Below, piece after piece: positions 38,231 to 49,999 of a stretch of 64,000 nucleotides of DNA. The stretch is from Piliocolobus tephrosceles (taxonomy: Eukaryota > Chordata > Mammalia > Primates > Cercopithecidae). A model generated the notes under the pieces. That model saw only the letters and a program-made list of their open reading frames with translations. It was not told where the DNA came from and searched no databases. The DNA is taken from the NCBI RefSeq assembly GCF_002776525.5, contig NC_045439.1:162351016-162415015 (forward strand), in the 5' to 3' direction. The position numbers were made by a program, and so were the translations under genes. Within the stretch, counting starts at the first letter, position 1. Each line of letters begins with the position of its first letter.

Positions 38231-38959
38231 CATAAAATATTAAAATTATTATTTTGAAATTGTGTATTACATATGCTAAAATTTGCATTTTCCGAAGAAT
38301 TTACTTCTGCTTCCTGCAGTAGCGGATTAAGTTATTCCTGATGGACTCTCCCCAGAGAACAGTATACAAGTTGGACAAAATATTTTTGTTGAGAACAAAC
38401 AGATGACCAGAATTCAAGGATTCCAAATTTCAAGAGTAGGGGGAGGCACCCAGGGCTTCCTGACACATTTTCCTCAGTTTATTTGTTGATTCTAAGGTGG
38501 CAACTGAAAGGCAAGACACAGAGCAGAATGGAGTAGCTGAGAAGCCAGGAAGCTACATGGAGTTTTCAGTAGTTTCATGGGGCTAGAAAGATAAAAACCA
38601 GGTCTATTCTGCTAAAAGCATTCTTACAAAAGGACTTATTACATAACAACCCCTAAAAGCCCCTGATTATCTTCCAATTAGCAAATCCCATTAGTATGTT
38701 TACAAATAAACCTGGTTGAGGCAAAGAATGACCTCAAGTGTCCTCACAGAAAACAGAGTGCAAGTTTCCACCTCCTGTAAAGTCCTCCCCAGAAGGAAGT
38801 TTCTTACCTGTTAAATACACAGTGTTTCTCAGCCAACATCACATTTGTGAAATGTTGAAAGCTTTCACTCTGAATTCAGGCATGATACAGCAATGTCTAG
38901 TCCTGACCAGTGCAATAATTTGAGAAATGGGACAAGAGAATACATTGGAAAAAAAATTT
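38231..38959. other. Unassigned sequence between HAL1 and L1M
   Basis: No gene is recognised. The block at about 38310-38500 may belong to an old L1 5' region, but I cannot show it. Confidence 0.35.
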
Positions 38960-40650
38960 TAAATGCCATTATTATGACATACTTCTGTGGAAAATAACAA
39001 GAGTTCATTCAGACATATTGTGGGAATTATTCATTAAATTTAGCAAAGTTTCTAGACAGAGGGCCAAAACATACAAAACAATCAATTACCTTTGTTTATG
39101 TCAGCAATAATAAATTAGAAAACAAACTTTATTTAAAGGATACCATTTAAAATAGCCTCAAAGAACATCAAATTATTAGGAATAAATCTAGTGAAAAATA
39201 TGCATGGCCTCTCCACAGAACTCCTACGAATCGTTCTTCAGAGAACTTTAAATAAATGTTCATGAGTGTGATTCTTCTTAAATACATTTGTAGATTCAAT
39301 ACAATTCTAATCAAAATCATAGCAGGTAGGTTTATAGAAACATTCAAAATTTGTTATATTTATTTATGAAAATGAAAAAGGCAAATAATACAATCTTGAG
39401 AATGAAGGACAAAGTTGGAAGGCTTACACCTCAGCATATCTGGACACATCCTAAAACTGCGGTTATTAAAACAGGGAGTGTTGGTTTGAGGATAGCAAAA
39501 TGTCAGTAGAACAGAATAGTCTGTTCTAGACCAGAAAGAGAAGAGATAGTCTTTTAAATAAAAGGTCAGCTGAATATCCATACCAAAAAAATGCTATCTT
39601 GACTCCTCCTCACACCATACATAAAAATAGCAAGACTAGGTGGATTGTGGAGCTAAACATACAAGGCAAACAATAGAATTTCTATAAGATCAAATGGGAA
39701 ATTACCATGTTTTGGGAGATGAGCAAATATTCCTTACTTAGGACACAAAAAGCACTAATCATAAAAAACATAAATTGGACTGCCTTAAAATTAACAACTT
39801 TTGTTGTGATCAAATGTGCCATTAAAAGAGTAACAAGAAAGTCATTGATCCAGAGTAGTGAGAGAACTCCCACGAAGTAGCCAGAGGACAGACAACATCA
39901 CAGGAGAATGGACAAAAGGAGTGGAGAGACACTTTACGAAAGAGGTTGTGCTCAACATCATCACTCATCAGAAAAACGCACACGGAAACGGTAGTGAGGT
40001 GCTACTACACACCCGCCAGAACGCCTGACAACAAAGTGCTAACACCACCACCTGCTGTTGAGGGCAGGGAGCACGTGGAATCTAATATTCTACTGCTGGG
40101 CATATAAAGTAACCTGATCTCTTTAGAAAACTGTGTACGAATCTTGAACTTGTGCTCACTCTAGGGCAGAGAAATTTCATTCCTAGATATATAGCAACCA
40201 GAAATACACCAAAAACAAAACCAAGCAAAAATTGTGCACAAGAATGTTTCTAGCATAATTATTAATAAGACCTAAAAACAAAAAAACAGCCCAAATACTA
40301 ACCAACCACAGATGGTAAATAAACTGCGGCACATTCACACAATGGAATACCCGAAGGATCAAAATGAGCAAACTCTGCTACCTGCCAACACCACCGATGA
40401 GTGTCATGAATATCATGTAGGGCGGAACAAGACCGACACACAGCAAAATCACACGGTGCGCTTCCACTTCTAAGAAGCTCAACGCCAGACTCAACTAAGC
40501 TATAGAGCTAAAAGTCAGCATTTCCAGAAAGCATACAGGGAATGGGGCTTCTAGGTGGTGAGAGTTTTGTGAAAATTCACTAGGGAAATATTTATAATTT
40601 CCTATATGTATGTTATACATCTACACAAATGTTTATTTAAAAATATGAAG
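38960..40650 (+). mobile_element. L1M ORF2 distal part and 3'UTR
   Basis: Plus-strand blocks follow the order of an old L1 ORF2: ggaataaatctagtgaaaaa, aatacaattctaatcaaaat, tcacaccatacataaaaata, aaattggactgccttaaaat, gccattaaaagagtaaca, gtgaggtgctactacacacc and atggaatacccgaagg. A 3'UTR block follows from about 40400. The reading frame is broken throughout. Confidence 0.8.
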
Positions 40651-40699
40651 GCATCAAGGTTAAGCATCTAACTTAATATTGACAGTCTGGAAGAAGAGT

Positions 40700-40830
40700 C
40701 TAGTGGCCCTTTGTCCTATGCCTCTGCTCTACAGGTGCGACACTGAGGCACAGAGACCAAACAGTGTGTCTGAGGGTGACTCAGTGGCAGAACCAGGGCA
40801 AAGCGAGGTCACCAGCGTCTTCTAGCACAT
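40700..40830 (-). mobile_element. MIR SINE fragment
   Basis: Antisense MIR landmarks: tctacaggtgcgacactgag, gcacagagaccaaac, and ggtgactcagtggcagaacc. Confidence 0.6.
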
Positions 40831-41171
40831 GGAGCCTCTTTCGCCTTTTCCTCTCAGCATGAACTACTTGAGTTTTCTTTAGTTCCAGATGCCTTCGTAA
40901 TGAAAAATGAGGAGTAGGAAATCCTAGAAATTGATAGAAAATGATTTCTTAAAGACACTTGCCAGCCTGTACCATCCTTTAAGGAGAAGACTAAAATAGG
41001 ACTACCTCATGATTTGGTCAACTCCACCCCTAGGGAAGGATCCTGCGATGTGTGGTCTCCTGTCTTTATAAGGGATAGCAGTGCCTGAGTGTTATTTCCA
41101 GATTTAAGTTCTTCCTTAGAGAAGCAGTGATGATATGACTGCCTGCTGATCATTACACGCTTACCAAGGAT
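40831..41171. other. Unassigned spacer
   Basis: No gene or repeat recognised. Confidence 0.4.
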
Positions 41172-41186
41172 AATATTAATGATTTC

Positions 41187-41639
41187 GTTCTTTCTCTCTC
41201 TTTCTCTCTTTCTCTCCTTCCTTCCTTCCTTTCTTTTCTTCTTTCTCTTTCTTTCTTTTCTTCTTTCTCTCTCTCTCTTTCTTTCTTTCTTTCTCTTTCT
41301 TTCTTTCTCTTTCTTTCTTTCTTTCTCTTTTTCTTTTCTTTTCTTTTCTTTTCTTTTCTTTTCTTTTNNNNNNNNNNNNNNNNNNNNNNNNNNNNNNNNN
41401 NNNNNNNNNNNNNNNNNNNNNNNNNNNNNNNNNNNNNNNNNNNNNNNNNNNNNNNNNNNNNNNNNNNTTCTCTCCTTCCTTCCTTCCTTTCTTTTCTTCT
41501 TTCTTTCTCTTTCTTTCTTCTTTCTCTCTTTCTTTCTTTCTTTCTTTCTCTTTCTTTCTTTCTTTCTCTCTCTTTCTTTTTCTTTCTTTTCTTTTCTTTT
41601 CTTTTTTCTTTTCTTTTTTCTTTTCTTTTCTTTCTTTTT
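41187..41639. repeat. Polypyrimidine (TTTC)n/(TTTTC)n microsatellite
   Basis: Almost pure C/T on the plus strand, over 350 sequenced bases plus a gap. The blocks starting ttctctccttccttcc at 41210 and 41468 are near-duplicates of each other on either side of the gap. Confidence 0.95.
41368..41467. other. Assembly gap of exactly 100 N
   Basis: One hundred N is the conventional placeholder for a gap of unknown length, so the true length of this locus is not known. Confidence 0.98.
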
Positions 41640-41647
41640 TGAGATAG

Positions 41648-42689
<1,042 letters not shown>

Positions 42690-42880
42690 GACTTAATCCA
42701 ATTCATCGATTTAGTCAACAAAAATACATGCAGTGCAAGTGTGTACAGACATTTGCCGTGTGCTGGAAATGCAGTTGAGTTACACATGGTTCTTGCTTTC
42801 TAAGGACCTCATGGGGAGGACAAGCAGGTGAACAAGTGCTTATTAAATATTAATCCTGATGACTGGAATAAGCAGATTAA
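42690..42880 (-). mobile_element. Probable L2 fragment
   Basis: Resembles antisense L2: catttgccgtgtgctggaaa, ttcttgctttctaaggacct, catggggaggacaagcagg. It is diverged. Confidence 0.4.
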
Positions 42881-45272
42881 TTCAGATCCTGCCTGAAGAA
42901 GCAGTGACCTCTGCTCCCTGTGTGCCAGCAGAGCTGGGCACAGGCCCTGTTCTGTCTCTGTCCCTACACAGTCAGCAGATCTGAGAGAAGCTCCCATGCT
43001 TGTCTCACGAGTCTCCAGCCTCCTGAAATGAGTCCTATTTCTCCTCATCTATCCCACCTAAATCCCCGAGAAGCAGACCTGCAAGAAGCTTGGAGGTCCC
43101 TTGCTGAGTTTGATACCAGGAAGTAGAGTAGAGGAAGCTGAAGGCTCGGCAGCATTTCCAGAGCTGTGGGTAATAGCAGGGTGGGTGGCCAGCGAGGCTT
43201 TCCAGCACAGCCTGTGTACAGCACAGCTCTTACCTCAGGCCTGCTTATGGCTGAGGCCTCTAACCCTCACCGAGACAAAATGTCTCTCTCTTAGATCATG
43301 AAAATATAACTACGACTTCACCAGCTGGACACTTCAAAATGAAGATGCCTGAGAAATGCATCCCTTACACACACAGGGTCTCGTAAGAGGAGTGAGCTGG
43401 TGCTGCGACCCCGGGGCTGAGCAGAAAACATGCTCAGCAGACGTGAAAAAGAATGGGTGTGCGCATCTGGCAGTGGGACAGGATCCTGGGTAGGGTTGGC
43501 CAAGGCGAGTTACTGAATGTTTTGTCCAGACTGGTGAGTGGGGACAAAGGCCAGCTAATTATTTATGAGGGTCTGTGTCTGGCCTTATCCCAGATAAACA
43601 AGGGGCATTCCAGAGTTTAATGTCAGTCACCTGGAGAGGGTGGATCTTGACAGTAAGCCTTTTCCTGGGGAACAAAAAGATAAGGGAGGGGACGGGGGCT
43701 TCTTAACCCTGAGGTTTCCAGGAGAGCAGAGCTCAGGGAAAGGGTAGCAATAATGCCACTATGAATTGTTGCAAATTACTTTTATTCAAATGGGTCATAC
43801 AAATTGTTTGAGATGGTACATTTGGTATATTCTCATTATTGCTACATGATTAACATTAATCATCCTGCAAAGCAATTCAGCACGAAAACTGTAGCAACTT
43901 AACTAAGCTGGTTTCTCTAAGGACTGGACATTTAGACAAGGATTTAAACATCCTCCTCTTGACATTTTCTTTTGCTGAAAATGATGGTTTTCGGAAATAC
44001 ACGTTGCAGACTTATCTGAACTGTGGCAGCTATGCCTTTGCTTGGAGGCAGGTGATATGTTCATTTTGCCTGCACGTGCTCAGCGTTGTCTAGAAGAGCA
44101 CCGTGCCAGCTCCAGGGCAAGACGGGAGGAGAGAACACATGCCCTGCCTTCTGGTTGGGCCTTGATGGTGGAAGGGCGGTGAGAGTGAGCACTGACAAAG
44201 CAAACGGGGCCTCTCTGGCTGCAGATTGCAAGTTAAACATCATTCTCCAGTGCTCTAAAGCATGATGTTGATGCACTGCAAAGCAGCTGTGGAACCTCGG
44301 AGCAGACAACATGCCTGGGGAAAGGTCAGTCTTCAAGAATTTGTCAAAAGGTCAGACCAGCCCAGACCAACTGTGCATACGTCAAGGGAAGGGCCATGTG
44401 GGAGGGGGACAAAAGCCATCACCTCCCATCCCGAGAGTCCCATCCCAGGCCGAAGACTGAGAGGCAGAAGCAGCACGATGGCAGAGCTGAGGCTGGTAAG
44501 ACTTATAGGCACTGGAGGATGCAGCACCGGGCCACATTCCCTTAAACTTTCTGCACATTGCCTGCAGAAGCAAGCTGGGCAAAACACCAGGAAAGGATGA
44601 GGCGAAGAGAGCAAAGCAAGAGAACAGCTTGAACCTAACCGGCTGTAATCTGGCTTTGTCACTAAAAGAATCCCTCAGGCATCTCAGACTCTCTTTATAT
44701 GTAAGATAGAATCCGAAATGATGCATTAGTCCACACACAGCTTGTTTAAGGGCTCACCATACATAAGGCCCTCTGAGGAGTCCAGAAGCAGCACGCGTGA
44801 CCCTGGCCTCAGGGAGTGAAGGAAGCGGGAGAAAATGATGAAATATGGAATGCTTAATGAAAGCCCCTGGAGGCCAAAAGCCATCTTCCGTTTCTTCTGT
44901 ACACACCTCAGGAGGCTGAGTATTCGATTAGGCACTTAATTAGGAAGCTTGTTTTTAATTCATCCGCGGCAAAAAATGCCATCAGGGTAGACATTCTGCA
45001 AGACTCCCCATTAGCTGCCTCTGCAATCCTGCTGCTGCTCTGCATAGCACATCTCGCCTCTTAGCACCCACATGCTTGGGGAGGGAGAACCCTGGTACCC
45101 TGGCTCACAGTGGCACTTTACCAAAAGGCATCTGCAGGGAAGCTGGCTGCCTGGTCACCCAGTGTAGCTGCCAATTACTGGCAAGAGAAAATCCGAATGG
45201 CACGCGTCCCAGTCTGCAGGGCCATGAGTCTGTACTGGCTGCACTGCCAATGGCTGCAGAGATGAGCAAGAG
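42881..45272. other. Unassigned sequence, no gene seen
   Basis: A long stretch of ordinary sequence without a recognised repeat or gene. Overlapping frames of 90-118 codons on opposite strands at 44061-44738 contradict each other and have no motif. Confidence 0.45.
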
Positions 45273-45536
45273 GACAGTGACACTCTGCCACACTCCTGTG
45301 AAAGGGACAGTGACGCTCTGCCACACTCCTGTGAAAGGCACGGTGACACTCTGCCACACTCCCGTGAAAGGGACGGTGACGCTCTGCCACACTCCCGTGA
45401 AAGGGACGGTGACGCTCTGCCACACTCCTGTGAAAGGGACGGTGACGCTCTGCCACACTCCTGTGAAAGGGACAGTGACGCTCTGCCACACACCTGTGAA
45501 AGGGACGGTGACGCTCTGCCACACTCCTGTGAAAGG
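45273..45536. repeat. Minisatellite, 8 copies of a 33-bp unit
   Basis: Eight contiguous 33-bp units, each starting (g/c)ac(a/g)gtgac and ending gtgaaagg. Units 5, 6 and 8 are identical. Five positions vary, and three of them are CpG versus TpG/CpA alternatives (acg/aca twice, ccg/ctg once). Because 33 is divisible by three, every frame that has no stop in one unit stays open through the array. This gives a plus-strand frame of 189 codons (45076-45645) and minus-strand frames of 210, 112 and 115 codons. These are consequences of the tandem array, and I do not call them genes. Confidence 0.97.
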
Positions 45537-46979
45537 GGTGGGGACAGGCTTTATTCCAGTCGCTTTCAGGCTGATGGGAGGAACATCAGCTACAGTCCAA
45601 CAAAATAACACACTCAGCAGGGGTCCCTCGTCCAGGCTTAACTGAGCACCAGGGCAGAGAGCCTCCCGGAAGCCTTCTGGTGGATTGCTCCTGCTCTCCT
45701 CTGTCTGCCCAGGAAGCTTATTCCAGAGTGTCAGCAATGCAACAGCACACCTCTGTCCATGTCATAGATGGTCTGCCCACGTATCAGGCCCGGAAACATG
45801 GTGGGGCCCAGGGAAGCCATGAATTAGTGAATTCAGCAACTGAACACCTGCTGCCCTTAGACCAGGGGCCCACCATCACAGGGCGAGTGGGTTTCAATCA
45901 AATATCCTTGCTCTTCAGGCACAGATTATGTCTGGATAGCACACAGCAAATGCATTCCATCAGCTTGTGCAGCTGGGGAAGCTGATGGCCCCTGACTCTC
46001 GGCAGCCTCCTTCACCAGCACTCCTGCCCCGAGGCCAGCCAGCTTCCCTCCCACAGCCAGGTCCTGAGCATGTGCCTTTCACCTTCACACCTGGCCACCA
46101 TGTCTCTGCTTTTGACTGTCTACCAGCTGCTCCCTGGCCACAAATGCTTCCCTGTAACCCATATCCCCCCAGGAAGACTCTCACTGATTTCCTACACTGC
46201 AGAGTCCATAAAGTAGTGTGAGAAAGACTGAAGGTCAGTTCGGGCAGTGCCCACAGCTGGCCCAGACACTCTTGCAGCAACACTTGCCCCTCAATTTAAC
46301 GTCCTTAGCCCCAAAGACAGGCAGGCAACAGGGGCAAAGACAATCAACAATGACTAAGATCTGGGGTGTCAGCCCCTCTGCACCCTCAGCCTGGCTCTGT
46401 AAGACCTAGTGGGGCCAGCGGAGGGGGATGGTGGTCTTTTAAAAGTTGATAAATTCATTAAAATCAGATGGGAAAAGAGCTGCTAAATTTAAAGCAAGCA
46501 AAAGCAGGATAGTGGGAACTTGACATTGACAATGAGGGCAGGCAAGGATGGAGAAAGTCAGATCTGGGCTGGTCTAGATGGGGGAACCATAGGCACAAGA
46601 TGGAGAGATGGAGGGAAAACCAGGGGTCAGGCCAGCAGGGCTGGTGATGGGGCAAGAGGTGGAGAAAAAGGATTTGCTCTTCCCAAGTTGTGCTGTGGTT
46701 TTTGCATTGGCCCTTTGGGTTTCTCTGTTAAAATGCCAGTAAAAGATTTACATTCCATATTCAATTATTCTCAGTTGCTGGATGAATTTTATTTGAATGT
46801 TGCTCTGTTGAGACAGGATTACCCGGGCACCATGTATATGCAGCTGACACATCCAAACACAGATCCTCTGATCTCCTGCTATTGGACTTATGATTGATTA
46901 GATAACATTAAAACTGTTCCTTGCCATTGATTAGGTAATGTCAACAAAAAATAAAGTTCTACCCCTCTCCACCCAACCG
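45537..46979. other. Unassigned sequence with one AATAAA
   Basis: No gene is recognised. The 125-codon frame at 46520-46897 ends shortly before an aataaa at 46950-46955, but its product has no motif I recognise. The minus frame at 45960-46283 is unsupported. Confidence 0.4.
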
Positions 46980-48335
46980 ACTGACGGACCCCTCTCTTGG
47001 CCAAAGGCATTCCAAAGAAACCTGGAAAACTAATTCAGGCCATGAGGGGAAGCTGAGTCAGACATGTCTCATGATACCCTCCTCCCTTTGGAATTCAGGC
47101 ACAGTTGACCAGAGATTCTGACAGAGCAGACCCTTTGTAGCAGTAAGAGACCAAATTCCAGCCTGACTCTAGTACAACATCACATGACAGCTAGCAGGCC
47201 CTAAAAGAACCTGAAGTATTTTACCACTAAATGGAGTCCCGATCCAGACCCCAAAAGAGGGTTCTTGGATCTCCCGCAAGAAAGAATTCAGGGCGAGTCC
47301 ACAGTGCAAAGCAAAAGCAGGTTTATTAAGAAAGTCAAGTGGTGAAAGTGCAGCTACTCCATAGACAAGAGTAGGGCATTTCCGAAAGTAAGAGGAGGAA
47401 ATGTGTCCACCCTCGGTACAGTGCTCGTATGTGTATGTATATAGGATGAAAAAAGATATGGCGAGATGTGCTCTGCTGCAAGGGTTTGTGGTGAAGGATT
47501 AATTTTCTTAATTACCATATTTTGCAAGAATCAATATTATTATCTTTAAAGCAAAATTAGGAATGCCTTTATCCTCAAGATATTGGGATATCTGGACACT
47601 CCCAAGCCTGGATGTGTTTAGTAAACCTTCTCAATCTGTTCCCTTAACCGTAAACCTCTAGTGGCTGGGAATACCTAACTTCCTGGGAATGCAGACCAGC
47701 AAGTCCCAGCCTTATTTTCCTAGCCCTCGCCCACGATGTAGTTGCTCTGGTTTGAATACCTCTGACACTCTGACATATTTTGAAGTGGCCCTGCAAAGCT
47801 TTCTCTTGTTGGGGGAAATTTATGTTGTGTGGGGAATCCACCTTCCCTTCCAGGCCTTTTCCTGATCCAGAAGAGAATTAACTAAGATTCTGGCACCTTT
47901 TAAAGGTCTGAATAGGAAATATTTGCCATCTATTGCCTCTAAGGGCAGCTACCTAAGAGATTTCACCTACATAATTAGAACCTTGGTGTCCACAACCCCA
48001 GGCACTCCTTTCAATTCATTCCAGGTCTTTAGATAATAACTCTTTCAACCAGTTGCCAATCAGAAAACCTTGAATCCATCTATGACTTGGAAGCCCCCTG
48101 CTTCAAGTTGTCCCACCTGTCTGGACCAAACCAATGTACGCCTTACATGTATTGCTTGATGTCTGCTTGTAACTTCTTCTGCCCCCCTAAAATGTATAAA
48201 ACCAAGCTCTAACCCAACCACCTTGGGCACATATTCTCAGGACCTCTTGAGACAGTGCTTCAGGCCTTGGTCACTCATATTTGGTTCAGAATAAACCTCT
48301 TTAAACATTTTACAGAGTTTCACTCCTTGTCGACA
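46980..48335 (+). mobile_element. MER21-like LTR split by another LTR
   Basis: The left part (46980-47221) has tgacggacccctctcttgg, attccaaagaaacctgg and actaattcaggccatgag. The right part (47776-48335) continues with gaagtggccctgcaaagc, ttaactaagattctggcacc, aactctttcaaccagttgcc, aatgtataaaaccaagctc, a 3' aataaa at about 48290 and an end near ttgtcgaca. The order fits a MER21-type ERVL LTR, though I give the name with reserve. A reverse-oriented LTR interrupts it. Confidence 0.6.
47222..47775 (-). mobile_element. ERV1-like solo LTR inside the MER21-like LTR
   Basis: On the minus strand the unit starts tgtcagagtgtcagaggt and includes ttcttaataaacctgctttt (poly(A) signal). It then has the R/U5-type caccctgaattctttctt-like block, one base different here, and agatccaagaaccctcttt. 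The pentamer tattt flanks it (47217-47221 and 47776-47780). No internal retroviral sequence is present. The exact family is not resolved. Confidence 0.6.
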
Positions 48336-48353
48336 TTAAAGTTAGAACTTTTT

Positions 48354-48657
48354 GGCTTGGCGTGGTGGCTCAGGCATGTAATCCCACCACTTTGGGAGGC
48401 TGAGGCAGGTGGATCATGAGGTCAAGAGTTCGAGACAAGCCTGGCCAACATGGTGAAACTCCATCTCTACTAAAAATACAAAAATTAAATTAACACACAT
48501 GGTGGTGTGTCTCTGTAATAGCTACTCAGGAGGCTGAAGCAGGAGAATTACTTGAACGTGGGAAGTGGAGGTTGCAGTAAGCCAAGATCATGCCACTGCA
48601 CTCCAGCCTGGGCGACAGAGCAAGACTCTGTATCAATAAAATAAAATAAAATAGAAA
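48354..48657 (+). mobile_element. AluS with 12-bp target duplication
   Basis: Dimeric Alu from ggcttggcgtggtggctcag to an aataaaataaaataaaatag tail. The 12-mer ttagaacttttt flanks it exactly (48342-48353 and 48658-48669). The linker between the arms is altered (taacacacatggtgg). Confidence 0.9.
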
Positions 48658-48669
48658 TTAGAACTTTTT

Positions 48670-49999
48670 ATTCCCCTGAAACTAGCTAACTACAGAGAAA
48701 AACAATCTCTGTTCAGAAAACTGATGGAGACTTCCTCTTCTGTGGAACAACCCCAGCTGTGAGTTGCCTCCTCTGCAACTGGTTCACCCTCCCTGTAAAA
48801 TTCCAAGATAACCCCCAGCCACGACACTGCTCTTCAGATCTGGGGTGTCCTCTTATGGCGACAACCTAAATAAAGTCAGTCTCCTCTCTCCTCCAACTTT
48901 GGCCTTTGATGCAGCAGTGGAGACAGCATCCCATTTCTAGGACAATGGGATGTACTCCCCTCTCTCCCATATCCCTATCCATTTTCTAGCTGCTGCTTCG
49001 AGGCACTAACCTGCAGTTCGGCAGAATCAGACCCTGGTTCCTCCCTCACTCATCCTGCTCATGCTACAGACCTCCTGGTTGCGACAAGAACACTGACTCA
49101 AGATGTCTGTTCAGATGTTCCCTCCCAACCAACCTGTTTAAAATGACCTGACTCCATTTTTCCCCAAAACTTGTCACTCCTAAATGTATTAATTTCACTT
49201 ACTGTCTCCTCCATTTGAAAATTAACACTATCAGATCACTGCCCAGGAAACCGGCACACAGACAGACTCAGTGAGCACCTCCAGCCCCCCACCCCGCGAA
49301 CCACACAGTGAGGAGGGGACTCCAGCCCAGCCACAGGCCAGTGCAGGTGAGGTATGGCCGTGAGAGTCACATGGGGCCAAGGATCCCTGCTGGGGCATGG
49401 TGATGTGGGAAGAACTGTGATTATATACAGCACAACAAATATCCTGCAGAAAATGTAGAAGTCAGAAATGTGAGTAAGTGTTCAATCGGTCTTCCTTATC
49501 CTGGACAAAGCTACTTTGAAAAAGTGGGAAGCTGCTGAAAATTGACATCGTGGTGTACAACAGCCAGTTCTGGGCATGTTCAGCCAACAGTTTCAAGACC
49601 CAGACTAAAACACTGCTGGTTTTAGATGTTGGGGAGCCAGTGTCAGGGTGACAAAGGCCATGCAGTGGACAGGCCGGCCTGGAACTGACTGAGGGGAGCA
49701 GTGAGCTGTGTTCTCAGTGCGGAACCACCCAGATGTTAGCTTTTACGGAAAGAACCCATATAAGAATTAAATAGGGAGGTTATCTAAAACCTGTTTCTAA
49801 GTTGTACCTGTTGACCTAAAACTAACTCTCTCCAATTTGAAATTAAAGAAATAATGCTATGCTTATCTTAAACCTAGTTTTAACATCTATTAAAAAAAAA
49901 AAAAGAATATTGTCATTGTTTGATTACATGACTTCTTTCTCAACAGCAAATGAGAATTTTGGTCTGGAAAAGATGACATTTCCAGAAAGTTGTACTTCT
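48670..49999. other. Unassigned sequence
   Basis: No gene is recognised. An aataaa at about 48870 and the surrounding block may be a remnant LTR end, but I cannot show it. A 12-A run lies near 49893. Confidence 0.4.

Noticed and set aside
45076..45737. Frames of 189 and 210 codons as a repeat-protein gene
   Set aside because: A stop-free unit of 33 bp keeps several frames open on both strands at once; no start context, splice or homology evidence supports coding.
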